This document shows, in pieces, positions 16,219-26,260 of a stretch of 64,000 nucleotides of DNA (the stretch's first letter is position 1; every line of letters begins with the position of its first letter). The DNA lies in NCBI GenBank assembly GCA_039029315.1, contig JBCCGK010000059.1, positions 1-64,000 of the forward strand, given 5' to 3'. The position numbers and the translations under genes were made by a program. Under the pieces are notes generated by a model, which was given only the letters and a program-made list of their open reading frames with translations, had not been told where the DNA came from and made no database searches. This DNA is from JBCCCJ01 sp039029315 (lineage in GTDB: Bacteria; Bacteroidota; Bacteroidia; J057).

Positions 16219-17916
16219 TTAATATTTGTCATGAAAAAATTCATTTTTCTGTGGTTTCTGCTTCATTCGAACCAAGGCTTCATTTGCTCTTAATTCCACT
16301 CTTCTGATCTTGCCACTGATGGTTTTGGGGAGCGCTTCAGGAAATTCGATAAGCCTTGGAATCTTGTATTTCGCCAATCGATTTTCACAAAAATCAAATA
16401 TTTCTTTCGCGAGGGCTTCATTTGCTTCGACCCCTGATGTTAGCATGATAAAGGCTTTGACTGCATACCCTCTGAGAGGGTGAGGACTTGCAACTACTGC
16501 CGATTCTACGATATGTTCATGCTCGATCAACACGCTCTCTACTTCAAACGGACCAATGCGATAGGCAGAGGCCTTGATGACATCATCATTTCTTCCGATG
16601 AACCAGATATACCCACCTTCATCCACATATGCCTTGTCTCCAGTATAGTAGAGATTGTGTTTGAAAGAATTGGACGTTCTTTCTTGATCGGCCAAATATT
16701 CCAGGAACAGGCCATTATTTTTCTCCTGATCCAGTTTCACGCAGATGATTCCCTCTTCCAAGGGGGGCACCTCATTTCCTTCTTCATCAAAAATACCGAT
16801 GTCATACAGAAAGGTACTTTTGCCCATAGAGCCGGGTTTCAGTGCCTGCCCCATCATATTTGCCACCAGGGCTGTGGTTTCTGTTTGTCCATAGCCATCT
16901 CGAATGATCACACCTGTCCCTTTCTCCCACTTATCAATGACGTCGGGATTTAGCGGTTCTCCCGCAGCGCAACAGGACCGCAGGCTCAAGTTGTAACGGC
17001 TCAAATCTTCTTGAATAAGCATGCGGATAACGGTTGGTGATCCGCAAAATGTGCTGACTTTCAGACGCTCCATCGTAGCAAGTTGATCTTGTGCGTCAAA
17101 GGAATCCACCTGATTGACGAGAATGGTGGCTCCAGCATTCCAGGGAGCAAAAAAACTGCTCCAGGCAAATTTGGCCCAGCCGGGAGAGGAAATATTGTAA
17201 TGGATGTCGCCTCTTTGGCAGCCCAACCAGGACAGGGTGGATAGATGACCTACTGGATAGGTGAAGTGAGAATGAACAACAATTTTGGGCAATCCGGTGG
17301 TCCCTGATGTGAAAAAATAGAGAAATGGATCATCAGATTTTGTTGGACTAGGGGCACAGCTAATGGATTCGGACAGGATGTCATCAAAGGCCATCCAGCC
17401 CTCTTTTTCTCCACCGATGATGATTTTTAGGGAGATTTTTTTTCCAATGGTTTTTTCGGCTTCATCGATGCGATCTGCATAGTCGTTATGCGCAATGATG
17501 ACTTCCGGGAGAAGGGATTCAAATCGATACAACAAATCTTTTGCCACCAGATTGGTCGCTGTAGGCATGATGATAAATCCACCTTTTATTCCAGATAAGA
17601 AGGCCAACCAGTTTTCAGGAATCAGTGGTAACATGGTATATATGACCTGCCCTTTGGCTATGCCCTGCCTCCTGAGAAAGTTGACCAGTTGATTAGATCT
17701 TGCATACACCTCATTGAAAGAAAACGATTGTTGCTTCTCATGATACTTCCAGATCAGAGCGATTTCCTCCCCATGGGACTGAACATGCAAGGGATAAAAT
17801 ATATCATCGACCCAATTAAAGTATTCAGGCTTTGGGGGATTCATGCCTGCCAGCTGTTCCAGTTTTCCTCTCTGTATGTTCGCGTTTACTTCTTGAAAAA
17901 AATCAATTAATTCCAT
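16219..17916 (-). CDS. Acyl-CoA synthetase (AMP-forming, acetyl/medium-chain type)
   Basis: A 565-residue member of the ANL superfamily that activates a carboxylic acid to acyl-AMP and then acyl-CoA. Motifs in order: the phosphate loop YFFTSGTTGLPK at about 200-211, DGYGQTE at about 341-347, YTGDKA at about 426-431, and LPKTISGKIRR near the C terminus with the catalytic lysine in GK. Length and motif spacing fit the medium-chain (ACSM-like) or acetyl-CoA synthetase group. No signal peptide is present. The substrate is not predictable; the downstream esterase suggests use of an acid released from an ester. Confidence 0.93.
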   Translation of the reverse strand: MELIDFFQEVNANIQRGKLEQLAGMNPPKPEYFNWVDDIFYPLHVQSHGEEIALIWKYHEKQQSFSFNEVYARSNQLVNFLRRQGIAKGQVIYTMLPLIPENWLAFLSGIKGGFIIMPTATNLVAKDLLYRFESLLPEVIIAHNDYADRIDEAEKTIGKKISLKIIIGGEKEGWMAFDDILSESISCAPSPTKSDDPFLYFFTSGTTGLPKIVVHSHFTYPVGHLSTLSWLGCQRGDIHYNISSPGWAKFAWSSFFAPWNAGATILVNQVDSFDAQDQLATMERLKVSTFCGSPTVIRMLIQEDLSRYNLSLRSCCAAGEPLNPDVIDKWEKGTGVIIRDGYGQTETTALVANMMGQALKPGSMGKSTFLYDIGIFDEEGNEVPPLEEGIICVKLDQEKNNGLFLEYLADQERTSNSFKHNLYYTGDKAYVDEGGYIWFIGRNDDVIKASAYRIGPFEVESVLIEHEHIVESAVVASPHPLRGYAVKAFIMLTSGVEANEALAKEIFDFCENRLAKYKIPRLIEFPEALPKTISGKIRRVELRANEALVRMKQKPQKNEFFHDKY

Positions 17917-17992
17917 GTTGCAGTTTCATTTGTTAACCCGCTGATAGGAGGGGGACCTTGATAGAAGAGGAAGAAGTTTTGCTGAGAAATGG

Positions 17993-18394
17993 TCAGCCGC
18001 TTACTGTCACCTGTGCGCCCTGCATGAGTGTGTTGACCGAGATACACCCTTTTTCGGCGATCTGTAGAAGTTTGGGGAACATCTCGGCTTCGCTACACAC
18101 TTGATAGGACAATTGTAAGTCAAGCTCAGTAAACCTTTTCGGAGAATCATCACTGATAGTCGCCCCGATGGTTAGGACCAATCCTTCTATTGTGATGTCC
18201 CGGGCTTGAGCTGCGGCAAACAGATTGCTGCAAAAACATCCGCCAACACCTATTAACAAATACTGTCCACCCATTAATCCAGTACCGCCACCGCCTTTTT
18301 CCACAGGACGATCAATGAGGACAGAAAAAGTTTCGTGCTCAAGCTTCATGGAAGTAGCGGAGGATTGAGAGAGTTGAAGTGTGATGTTGGCCAT
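17993..18394 (-). CDS. OsmC-family peroxide-reductase-like protein
   Basis: Starting at the ATG at 18394 (MANITLQLSQ) gives a 133-residue OsmC-fold protein; an in-frame extension to 18493 has no domain content. Features are the long conserved helix following VGGCFCSNLFAAA and the second half GCISVNTLMQG. Classical OsmC/Ohr proteins use two cysteines for peroxide reduction, and this one has Cys in both regions (GGCFC and KGCIS), so peroxidase activity is plausible. It lies downstream of no obvious operon partner and is divergent from the VOC gene. Confidence 0.82.
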   Translation of the reverse strand: MANITLQLSQSSATSMKLEHETFSVLIDRPVEKGGGGTGLMGGQYLLIGVGGCFCSNLFAAAQARDITIEGLVLTIGATISDDSPKRFTELDLQLSYQVCSEAEMFPKLLQIAEKGCISVNTLMQGAQVTVSG

Positions 18395-18644
18395 ATGAGT
18401 GAGATGTATTGATCGAGATAAGGTAATTCCTTTAGGAGAGAATACCCAATTCAGGATTTGTTTTTTAAGATGTGAAACAGACTCCATACTCATTTTTTTG
18501 GAATTCTACTCGAAATTCAAATCAATGGAGCCCGTTTGAGCGAATGTTAGTACTTCCTCTTATTTCCTGTTATCTTGAGGGCTTAGTTTCTCCCAAATTG
18601 AGTGGGCTAACAAGAAATTTCCTGCACAAATATACCGCCTGAAG

Positions 18645-19718
18645 ATGAACAATAAGTGGATAAAATCGCCTCTTTTCCATATTGCCTGGATTCTACTTCT
18701 GGGGGGAATCTACGTGTTTTATAAAGTAAATGCCCGCTTAAATCCGGGCCCATCTATTACAGATTCTCCAACAACTATCATAGGCATTAACCATGTCGGG
18801 ATTTCTGTCAAGGATTTGGACAAGATGGTGGCGTTTTATCAACAAGCAACCAATTATCCTCTTCTGGAAAGGACACATATTGCTTCCGATGAAGCTGCGG
18901 ATCGCCTGTTTGGGCAGGCAGGGATTCAATATGAAAAAGCCATCCTGAAAGGGCCCAATATGTTGTTGGAATTAACCGAATTTTCCAATCAAACGGATAC
19001 CCTCATTCGCAACATGCCGCCACAAGGTCCAGGGATGACCCACACCTGCTACCAATCTGCAGATGCCAACTCAGGCTATGATATGTTCAAACAAGCGGGC
19101 GTGAGCATGTTGAGCCGTGGAGATGAACCTGTGGACTTGGGAGGCTATGGAGTAACCTACGCCTATGCCTATGATCCCGAAGGGAATATGGTCGAATTAG
19201 AGCAGATGTCTGAAACGCTCATCAAACTGAAAATAGGGACAGAATGGGCAAAACAACACCCTGTCTGGATGACCCAGGTAGCCCTGATCAGTCCTGACCT
19301 TCCTCAATTGACAGCTTATTATCAAACCCTATTGGCCATAGAACCCTTCAGAGTTGGGAGTTTTAAGGATAATCCCAAATTTGATGAGATAGGAAATCTA
19401 GACAATCTTGCTTTCGATGCGGCCTGGTTTGGGATGGATACGCAAGGAAAGAAAATAGAATTGATGCAATATGTCAATCCTCCAACGCCCCGTCCCACCA
19501 AGAGGAAGGCGACCGATTTGGGCTATACATTTTCTTTGGAAGTATTGGATATTCAAGAGGAGTACAATCGCTTAAAAAAACTGGGAGTGGATTTCCTCAG
19601 TGAACCCCAGAAGTTGGAAGAATTTTGGACCGTATTGGCTCATGATGTAGATGGGAATCTCTTTTCCTTGCGACAAGCCATCGAGAAAGAATCAAGGTAT
19701 TCACTCCGGAACTTCTAG
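18645..19718 (+). CDS. Membrane-anchored protein with two VOC (glyoxalase-like) domains
   Basis: The 357-residue protein begins with a short basic segment and a hydrophobic helix (about 11-27), an uncleaved anchor or signal sequence. Two vicinal-oxygen-chelate domains follow, about 45-180 (INHVGISVKDLDK, then VELEQM) and about 205-345 (TQVALISPDLPQ, then DVDGNLFSLRQ). Each has His/Glu residues at strand ends that could bind a metal. VOC enzymes include glyoxalases, dioxygenases and isomerases; the reaction cannot be assigned. The gene runs directly into the PQQ dehydrogenase gene (4 bases between stop and ATG), so both are probably exported and co-transcribed. Confidence 0.85.
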   Translation: MNNKWIKSPLFHIAWILLLGGIYVFYKVNARLNPGPSITDSPTTIIGINHVGISVKDLDKMVAFYQQATNYPLLERTHIASDEAADRLFGQAGIQYEKAILKGPNMLLELTEFSNQTDTLIRNMPPQGPGMTHTCYQSADANSGYDMFKQAGVSMLSRGDEPVDLGGYGVTYAYAYDPEGNMVELEQMSETLIKLKIGTEWAKQHPVWMTQVALISPDLPQLTAYYQTLLAIEPFRVGSFKDNPKFDEIGNLDNLAFDAAWFGMDTQGKKIELMQYVNPPTPRPTKRKATDLGYTFSLEVLDIQEEYNRLKKLGVDFLSEPQKLEEFWTVLAHDVDGNLFSLRQAIEKESRYSLRNF

Positions 19719-19722
19719 ATAT

Positions 19723-21591
19723 ATGTGGAAAAAAATAGGAATTACGATCGGTTTGCTGTTCTTGACAGTCTTCCTCTGGAATCGATGGAGAACCGAGAAC
19801 GTTCCCCAAGAGACCATTACCGCCGGGGTGGATACCCAAACACTCTACGCCAGCAGATGCGGGATTTGTCATGATGGTGCGAGTCTCGAAGCCCCAGGAA
19901 TTGCAGCCTTAAAACTCTTGCCAGAAGAGACGATTCTTTCCGCTTTGAAAACGGGCGTGATGAAAAACCAGGCAGCCATGTTGTCAGATAAGCAACATCG
20001 TGAACTAGCTGCATATATTTCCACAGTAAGCGGAACAGATGGAGCCTCTTCAGTCCACAAGGGTCTGTGCGCCGAAGCGGATATCGGAGACGATCCAATT
20101 GCACATCCCCAGATCGACAATTGGGGAATTGGTGTCAACAATCAGCGCTATTACGATCAGGCAGATCTGGGATTGAACGCCGCCAATGTCGGGCAATTGG
20201 AGTTGAGCTGGGTATTTGCTTTTCCCAACTCATCCAGGGCACGTGTGCAACCCACGATCGCAGGCAATACCTTATTCACCGCGAGCCAGACAGGAACCAT
20301 CTATGCCCTGGATCGAACCACCGGATGTACCCGCTGGACGTTTCAGGCAGATGAAGAGATCAGAAGTGCCCTGGTCATTGGGCGAGACTCAAACGGGAGA
20401 GCAAGCCGACTGTATTTTGGTGATTTTCATGCCACTGTCTACGCCCTGGACCTTGACAGAAAGCAATTGGTATGGAAGAAAAAGATAGATGATCATCCAG
20501 CAGCTACCATCACTGGTTCCCTCAGTTTGTTTGAAGATCGACTCTACATTCCTGTCTCCTCTTTGGAAATTGCCTCTGCTATGGATGAGACCTATAGCTG
20601 TTGCAGCTTTCGAGGGTCTATGGTGGCCTTGAATAAGGAAGATGGCTCAATGGTGTGGAAAACCCATACCATCAGCGAAAAACCAAGTCAGCATGGAAGC
20701 AATAGCGAAGATGTCCCAATTCTGGCACCATCAGGGGCGCCTATTTGGACAGCAGTGACCATCGATGCCAACAGAAGGTGCCTATACGTTGGGACTGGCG
20801 AAAATTATACCCGACCAGCCACGACTACAAGTGATGCTATCCTGGCCTTTTCTCTAGATGAAGGAAAGATATTGTGGGTACAACAAACCATTGCCAAAGA
20901 TGCCTGGAACGGGGCCTGTGTCACCCTGACCTCTCGCGCCAATTGCCCGGAAGATAATGGGCCGGATGCAGATTTTGGGGCACCCCCTATCTTGGTTCAG
21001 AGAGAAGAAGGAGATCTCATCCTGGCTGGTCAGAAATCAGGTCATGTATATGCGCTGGACCCTGATCGAGAAGGAAAAATTGTTTGGACACAACTGGTAG
21101 GAAGGGGAGGAATGATGGGAGGCATTCACTGGGGAATGGCTACGGATGGGAGAACCTTGTTTGTGGGGATCAATGACCGTGGCATGTACAGCCTGAATGA
21201 AGACAAACCTAAATCTCCAGGTATGCACGCAGTGAACATTGCGAATGGGGAACTGCTTTGGTCAACCATTGAAGAAGACCGATGCCCTGCCTTGACTGTA
21301 AGGGGATGTGGGCCGGGCATTTCCGCAGCGATTACACTTACGCCGGAAGTCGTTTTTGGAGGAACCCTTGATGGCTATATGAAAGCCTATGCAACTGATG
21401 ATGGGCGCGAATTGTGGGCGTATGATACGAAAAGGGAGTACGAAGCCGTAAACGAGGTGAAAGCTTTTGGAGGCGCAATAGATTCTGACGGGCCGATTGT
21501 CGTTGGTAATCAGCTGTTTATTACTTCTGGTTATGCCAAGTTTGGAGAAAAAGAAGGGAATGTCCTGCTGGCATTTGATGTGAAAAAATAG
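19723..21591 (+). CDS. PQQ-dependent quinohemoprotein dehydrogenase
   Basis: I set the start at 19723, immediately after the VOC stop, because it gives a clean signal anchor (MWKKIGITIGLLFL); a longer in-frame start overlaps the VOC gene. The 622-residue protein has one c-type heme motif CGICH at 46-50 in an N-terminal cytochrome domain, followed by a PQQ beta-propeller (repeated strands ending in Trp, for example GNTLFTASQTGTIYAL and GELLWSTI). This order, cytochrome first, resembles polyvinyl-alcohol dehydrogenase (cytochrome) and related periplasmic alcohol oxidases. Electrons would pass to the respiratory chain. The substrate is unknown. Confidence 0.88.
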   Translation: MWKKIGITIGLLFLTVFLWNRWRTENVPQETITAGVDTQTLYASRCGICHDGASLEAPGIAALKLLPEETILSALKTGVMKNQAAMLSDKQHRELAAYISTVSGTDGASSVHKGLCAEADIGDDPIAHPQIDNWGIGVNNQRYYDQADLGLNAANVGQLELSWVFAFPNSSRARVQPTIAGNTLFTASQTGTIYALDRTTGCTRWTFQADEEIRSALVIGRDSNGRASRLYFGDFHATVYALDLDRKQLVWKKKIDDHPAATITGSLSLFEDRLYIPVSSLEIASAMDETYSCCSFRGSMVALNKEDGSMVWKTHTISEKPSQHGSNSEDVPILAPSGAPIWTAVTIDANRRCLYVGTGENYTRPATTTSDAILAFSLDEGKILWVQQTIAKDAWNGACVTLTSRANCPEDNGPDADFGAPPILVQREEGDLILAGQKSGHVYALDPDREGKIVWTQLVGRGGMMGGIHWGMATDGRTLFVGINDRGMYSLNEDKPKSPGMHAVNIANGELLWSTIEEDRCPALTVRGCGPGISAAITLTPEVVFGGTLDGYMKAYATDDGRELWAYDTKREYEAVNEVKAFGGAIDSDGPIVVGNQLFITSGYAKFGEKEGNVLLAFDVKK

Positions 21592-21785
21592 CAGCCTGTA
21601 CAGCCAACAAAATCAGGGAAGTCGAACCATGGATCTATTCAAACCATATGAATTGGAGAAAAATGAACATCGGTCTCCTGATCTTTCTGGGAGACTGATT
21701 GATGCAACTAATACTGGAGCGTTGTACAGGCGATTCTGTAGCATATGAAGGAGTCGCTATAACTGTTGAGAAAGAGAGTATCTGA

Positions 21786-22067
21786 TCACACATGAAGCGT
21801 CCCCAGCCAATAGGCTTTGCCATCCATGGTTCTATTGATCAAGCCACTACCGAACATGAGCCGCCTTAAGGTAGCTGGATCTTTAAAACTATGATGCTGA
21901 TTCAGGATGTCATTGACTTCACGCTCGGTATAGGTGATGCCCTCTTCGAATTTTTCTGCCAAAAATTGGAGCATCAACGCTTGTTTTTTCTTTTGTTTTT
22001 TTCCAGGCAATCGATCAAACTTACCCGCGGAATCGATGTATCCACTAAGAGATGAATATTCTTTCAT
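21786..22067 (-). CDS. DUF2087-family protein
   Basis: With the start at 22067 (MKEYSSLSGY) the protein has 93 residues. It carries the DUF2087 pattern: a basic KKQKKKQALMLQFLAEKF segment, then YTEREVNDILNQHH, DPATLRRLMFGSGLI and a closing YWL. These look like a winged-helix fold with a conserved RRxM core. In other bacteria the domain is often fused behind an HTH or kinase domain; here it stands alone. A role in RNA or DNA binding is possible but not shown. An upstream extension to 22124 exists and is less likely. Confidence 0.75.
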   Translation of the reverse strand: MKEYSSLSGYIDSAGKFDRLPGKKQKKKQALMLQFLAEKFEEGITYTEREVNDILNQHHSFKDPATLRRLMFGSGLINRTMDGKAYWLGTLHV

Positions 22068-22151
22068 GATGTTTCTTATTGTCGATAGATACTTAAATGT
22101 ACGCTTTTCGAAGAGTTTCAACAAGTATAAGAGAAACTGATTCTGGCCGAA

Positions 22152-23678
22152 TTATTCATACTTTTTCTTCAAATAATCCGCAAATAATAAACGGAGGTCT
22201 CGCTTAGGGTCCTGCTCTCCAGCTTGCTCCACTTTGCTTATGGCAGGATTGTCTTCGGTCAGAAAGCCCAGATCATTTTCACGGCCGGACATCAGGAAGG
22301 CCGTTGTGGCCACGCGATAGTGCTGATTGGCTTGCAAGGGCTGGCCCATGATCTGCCAATTGCTTGTTTCTCCCTTGATTCCCGCTAGTTGTAGATACCC
22401 TCCTGTCCCCTTATTGCCTTCACCAGCATCCAGGACTTTTGCCAAAAGACTGCCTTTCATCTCCACAATCACTTCCTCTCCACCAAAGGGCATTGCTCTG
22501 ATCAAATCAAAAAAAGTGATGGTTCCTTGCAAATAATCATCCAGACGAACACTGCCACTGTTGATGATGGCACAATCTACCTCCTTGCCAGCTTGCATCA
22601 TGGCAGCTGCCAATTCCTGCCCCAGATTGGTCTGATGATATCGGATATGACTTTCCAGCCCATCCAGCGCTTCAGGCAGGCTAGCGACGGTTTGTTTCAC
22701 CGGTAGGCCCTGCGCTTCAAATGATGCGTATGCCTTGCTTTCCCATGCTTTGACTTTCTCATCGATCTCCAGGTCCAATGCGACTGTCTTGTCTAGTGCA
22801 CGTAATTCCGAATTGACAATCAGCTCGCGTGTTCTGAGGTCGATGGTCAGGGTATGGATGTAAGCGGTCTTGGCGTTGGCATCGGCCTTGGCTATGGGTA
22901 CCCCACCGATGATTTCTCTCATATTGGTATGGTCATGTCCTCCCATGATCAGGCGGAGTTCTGGTAGTTTTTGAGCCAGTTCCCTATCCTGCTCCATTTC
23001 CAGATGGGTCAAGGCAATGACAAAATCGCTTTGTTGTGCCAGTGTCTTAAAATCCTTAGCTGCGCTTTCAAATACATCTTCATAATGCACAAAATCTGGC
23101 TTGTTGACATCCAGACATACCCCGAGGACGCCTATTTTTATGGGATCACTCCCGGAGACAGGAACTTCCCAGATGGTGTATCTAGGCAATTTTTCCTCTC
23201 TGTTCCCCCTCTGCTTGACAAATGATTGAGTTTGTCCATCTACAAGATGATAGACATTGCCAGCAATCCAGCCAAATTCAGATTCGTTGATTCGCTTTTG
23301 CAAATCTTCATAGGGAAGGTCAAATTCATGATTGCCGAAGACGACCCAATCGACGCCAACCTGATTCATCATATCGACCATTTGCTTGCCGCGAATCCGC
23401 TCGCCGTCGAGTTTGGCCAAGCCCATCACTGACGGATTGAGAAAATCCCCTGCCAGGACTGAAAAGGAATGGGGGTGTTTGGCTCGAATCTCTTTGGACA
23501 AAGTCGCAAGACGGGCCATGCCGCCAATATTGCCTCCTCCAAGCGCGCCAATCTCATAGACATCATTTGTGTGGAGAATAGCGATGGAGAGAGAATTCGG
23601 AGATTGTTTCCCCATTTTTGTTGTCTTACATCCCGCAAGTAGAAGGAGTAAGAGGAGAAGGAATGATGTAATGCGCAT
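22152..23678 (-). CDS. 5'-nucleotidase/UshA-type metallophosphatase lipoprotein
   Basis: From the ATG at 23678 the protein has 508 residues and begins with a lipoprotein signal (poly-Leu, then LAGC; Cys17). The N-terminal metallophosphoesterase domain contains LHTNDVYE (36-43), VLAGDFLNPS, GNHEFDL and GGHDHT. The C-terminal 5'-nucleotidase domain follows (INSGSVRLDDYLQGTITFFDLIRAMPFGG). Substrates of the family are extracellular nucleotides or UDP-sugars. A TTG start at 23711 would overlap the upstream gene but moves the signal peptide inward, so I reject it. It is the last gene of a minus-strand cluster. Confidence 0.9.
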   Translation of the reverse strand: MRITSFLLLLLLLLAGCKTTKMGKQSPNSLSIAILHTNDVYEIGALGGGNIGGMARLATLSKEIRAKHPHSFSVLAGDFLNPSVMGLAKLDGERIRGKQMVDMMNQVGVDWVVFGNHEFDLPYEDLQKRINESEFGWIAGNVYHLVDGQTQSFVKQRGNREEKLPRYTIWEVPVSGSDPIKIGVLGVCLDVNKPDFVHYEDVFESAAKDFKTLAQQSDFVIALTHLEMEQDRELAQKLPELRLIMGGHDHTNMREIIGGVPIAKADANAKTAYIHTLTIDLRTRELIVNSELRALDKTVALDLEIDEKVKAWESKAYASFEAQGLPVKQTVASLPEALDGLESHIRYHQTNLGQELAAAMMQAGKEVDCAIINSGSVRLDDYLQGTITFFDLIRAMPFGGEEVIVEMKGSLLAKVLDAGEGNKGTGGYLQLAGIKGETSNWQIMGQPLQANQHYRVATTAFLMSGRENDLGFLTEDNPAISKVEQAGEQDPKRDLRLLFADYLKKKYE

Positions 23679-23707
23679 GAGTGGATGAGTTGGGATCAGA
23701 AAGGTAC

Positions 23708-24544
23708 TCAATCCTCCTCAATTTTTTCCAATAAGAGTCGTAATGATTTGACTTTGTCTTCGCTTCCGCCTTGTTGATGAAGACGGATAAGACTACGGAT
23801 CAATGCTCGAATAATCGGGAGCTTTCCTGAGGGCTTGTAATACTTGGGGTCATCCTGAATCTTTCGCTGCTTAAGGGAGCGTTCCAGGTCTGTTCGCAAA
23901 AAGAAGGTGCCTTTGTGATAGGGATCTATGAAAAATTCATTTTCCCCTGCCTGATGGGTAAGAATAAAGTAGTTGGGCAGCAGGATCCCTTGTACGGGAA
24001 GTTCCAACTCCTCACAGATGATCAGATAGAGCAGGCCCAATCCCAGAGGAGAGCCTCGTTTTGTGTCTATGACGCGATTGAGGAGGAAGGAATCTACTTT
24101 CAGTTTTTTTGCACTCGTTCCTCTATAGACTTCATTGTTGAACAGAAGTCGATTAACTGTCCTGAGTTTTTCAGGAAGATTCATATGGGATCGCAATTCC
24201 AGCCAAATGCGATTGACCAGCCGACTGATCTCGTTCTTGAATTGGACAAAATCCAGCTCTGGAAAGTGAAACTGCGTAACCAAAAACCATCCACGAAGCA
24301 GGGATCTGCCTCCTTGTTGGCACCATTCCACAAGCAAATCTGAAATGTCTTGTGTTTGGATGATGTGAATGATGTCTGCAATTCGGCCTTGAACAAATTC
24401 ATCTTCAGTTTGTTCCCACTCCATTTCTAGTTTGGGAATTCCTTCTTGTCCGAGAGAAAGAAGTTTTTCTTTTACATGGGCTTCTACACCAGGATCTTCA
24501 TCATCCAATAGCCGAATCAGGGCCTTAAATTCTGTCTCTTTCAT
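23708..24544 (-). CDS. SirB1/transglutaminase-like-fold protein
   Basis: The 278-residue protein has an N-terminal helical part, possibly HEAT-like (DEDPGVEAHVKEKLLSLGQEG), and a C-terminal Transglut_core2 (SirB1-like) domain with RGSPLGLGLLYLIICEELELPVQGI and NYFILTH followed by FFIDPYHKG. Catalytic transglutaminase folds use Cys-His-Asp. The Cys in IICEEL, the His in LTHQ and the Asp in FIDPY are present in this order, though the Cys position differs from papain-like sites, so activity is uncertain. It lies 60 bases after the acyl-CoA carboxylase gene on the same strand. Confidence 0.8.
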   Translation of the reverse strand: MKETEFKALIRLLDDEDPGVEAHVKEKLLSLGQEGIPKLEMEWEQTEDEFVQGRIADIIHIIQTQDISDLLVEWCQQGGRSLLRGWFLVTQFHFPELDFVQFKNEISRLVNRIWLELRSHMNLPEKLRTVNRLLFNNEVYRGTSAKKLKVDSFLLNRVIDTKRGSPLGLGLLYLIICEELELPVQGILLPNYFILTHQAGENEFFIDPYHKGTFFLRTDLERSLKQRKIQDDPKYYKPSGKLPIIRALIRSLIRLHQQGGSEDKVKSLRLLLEKIEED

Positions 24545-24604
24545 ACAAATCAGCTCAAAGTTGCCTTCTTATTTAACTGGAAATTCGCGTGTAAGGTTTT
24601 CCTC

Positions 24605-26260
24605 TTAGGTCTGAATGACCCCAGGATTGAAGGCACGGAATTCTGGATTGAGGTTTGCCATGGCAATTCCAGTAGAGATAATGGTTCGCGTATCGAGTGG
24701 GTCGATGATACCATCCACCCATAATCTGGCAGCGGCATAGTAGGGAGAAGTCTGAGCGTCGTATTTGGAAGTAATCTCTGTGAGTAGTTGTTCTTTTTTT
24801 GCGGGGTCAATTTCTTTGCCCTGTTTTTTTAGGGCCGAAACCTGAATTTGGAGGAGGGTTTTTGCTGCTTGTTGGCCTCCCATAACGGCAATTCTTGCAG
24901 AAGGCCAGGCATAGATCAGGCGTGGATCATAGGCTTTGCCACACATGGCATAATTGCCAGCTCCGTATGAGTTCCCAATAACAAATGTGAATTTTGGGAC
25001 AATAGAGTTCGAAACGGCATTGACCATTTTTGCTCCATCCTTGATGATGCCTCCATGTTCTGAGCGTGAACCGACCATAAATCCAGTTACATCCTGGAAG
25101 AAGATGAGTGGAATTCTTTTCTGATTACAGTTCAGGATAAAACGGGCAGCTTTATCTGCGGAATCTGAATAAATCACACCACCAAATTGCATCTCACCTT
25201 TGGCAGACTGGATCAGGGTTCGCTGATTGGCAACAATGCCTACTGACCAGCCATCCACTCTTGCATAGGTGGTAATGATCGACTGCCCATATCCTTCTTT
25301 GTATTCATCCATACTGCCAGTATCGACAATTCGTTCAAGGATTTGTCGCATTTCATATGCTTTGCTTCGATCAGCAGGCAGTATCCCCATGATCTCCTTG
25401 GGATTGAATCGGGGAGCTTTGGCGGCGATCCGATTGAAGTTAGCAGTCGGATAGCTTCCTATTTTTCCAATCAGAGATCGGACTTTTTCCAGACAAGTGG
25501 CATCATCCGGCATGTTGTAATCTGTTACACCGGAGATTTGTGAATGTGTTGCAGCTCCTCCAAGTGTTTCGATATCCACCTCTTCTCCGATGGCTGACTT
25601 GACCAGAAAGGGTCCGGCCAAAAACACAGATCCGGTTCCGTCCACGATCAGTGCTTCATCACTCATGATGGGCAGATAGGCACCACCTGCCACACAGGGC
25701 CCCATGATGGCTGCAATTTGGGGAATTCCCATGCTGCTCATGACGGCATTGTTGCGGAAGATTCGGCCAAAATGTTCTTTGTCAGGAAAAATTTCATCCT
25801 GCATAGGAAGAAATACACCTGCACTATCCACCAGATAGATGATCGGCAGACGATTTTCCATAGAGATCTCCTGTGCCCTGAGATTCTTTTTGCCAGCCAT
25901 CGGAAACCAGGCACCTGCTTTGACCGTCGCATCATTGGCGACAATCATGCAGAGACGACCCGACACTTGCCCGATGCCGGTAACGACACCCGCCGATGGG
26001 CAACCGCCATGTTCCTGATACATCTCATGGGCTGCCAGCGCGCCGACTTCCAGAAAATCTGTTCCGGGGTCGATTAGGAGCGCAATGCGATCTCTGGCTG
26101 GGAGCTTTCCTTTCTTCTTGTGTTTGGCAAGTGCCTTTTCTCCTCCGCCGAGACGGACTTTTTTCAGCTGATAAGTGAGCTGTCGCAACAATTCCCGATT
26201 GTGATCTTCATTCAGATTGAAGGTCATATCAGTTGGAGAAAATGCGGGTGTATATTTCAT
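24605..26260 (-). CDS. Acyl-CoA carboxylase beta subunit (carboxyltransferase)
   Basis: A 551-residue biotin-dependent carboxyltransferase with the two crotonase-like halves of the family. Visible motifs are SAGVVTGIGQVSGR, PIIYLVDSAGVFLPMQDE, GPCVAGGAYLP and, in the C-terminal half, the second oxyanion region GNSYGAGNYAMCG. The overall pattern is closest to methylcrotonyl-CoA carboxylase beta, an enzyme of leucine catabolism. The partner biotin carboxylase/BCCP alpha subunit is not in this window. The start overlaps the stop of the upstream membrane protein by 4 bases (ATGA), so the two are translationally coupled. Confidence 0.93.
   Translation of the reverse strand: MKYTPAFSPTDMTFNLNEDHNRELLRQLTYQLKKVRLGGGEKALAKHKKKGKLPARDRIALLIDPGTDFLEVGALAAHEMYQEHGGCPSAGVVTGIGQVSGRLCMIVANDATVKAGAWFPMAGKKNLRAQEISMENRLPIIYLVDSAGVFLPMQDEIFPDKEHFGRIFRNNAVMSSMGIPQIAAIMGPCVAGGAYLPIMSDEALIVDGTGSVFLAGPFLVKSAIGEEVDIETLGGAATHSQISGVTDYNMPDDATCLEKVRSLIGKIGSYPTANFNRIAAKAPRFNPKEIMGILPADRSKAYEMRQILERIVDTGSMDEYKEGYGQSIITTYARVDGWSVGIVANQRTLIQSAKGEMQFGGVIYSDSADKAARFILNCNQKRIPLIFFQDVTGFMVGSRSEHGGIIKDGAKMVNAVSNSIVPKFTFVIGNSYGAGNYAMCGKAYDPRLIYAWPSARIAVMGGQQAAKTLLQIQVSALKKQGKEIDPAKKEQLLTEITSKYDAQTSPYYAAARLWVDGIIDPLDTRTIISTGIAMANLNPEFRAFNPGVIQT

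Noticed and set aside
23560..23580. The HTNDVY motif of the 5'-nucleotidase as a broken metal site
   Set aside because: A variant with Tyr after HxNDV is, to my knowledge, normal in one branch of this family, and the remaining metal motifs are intact.
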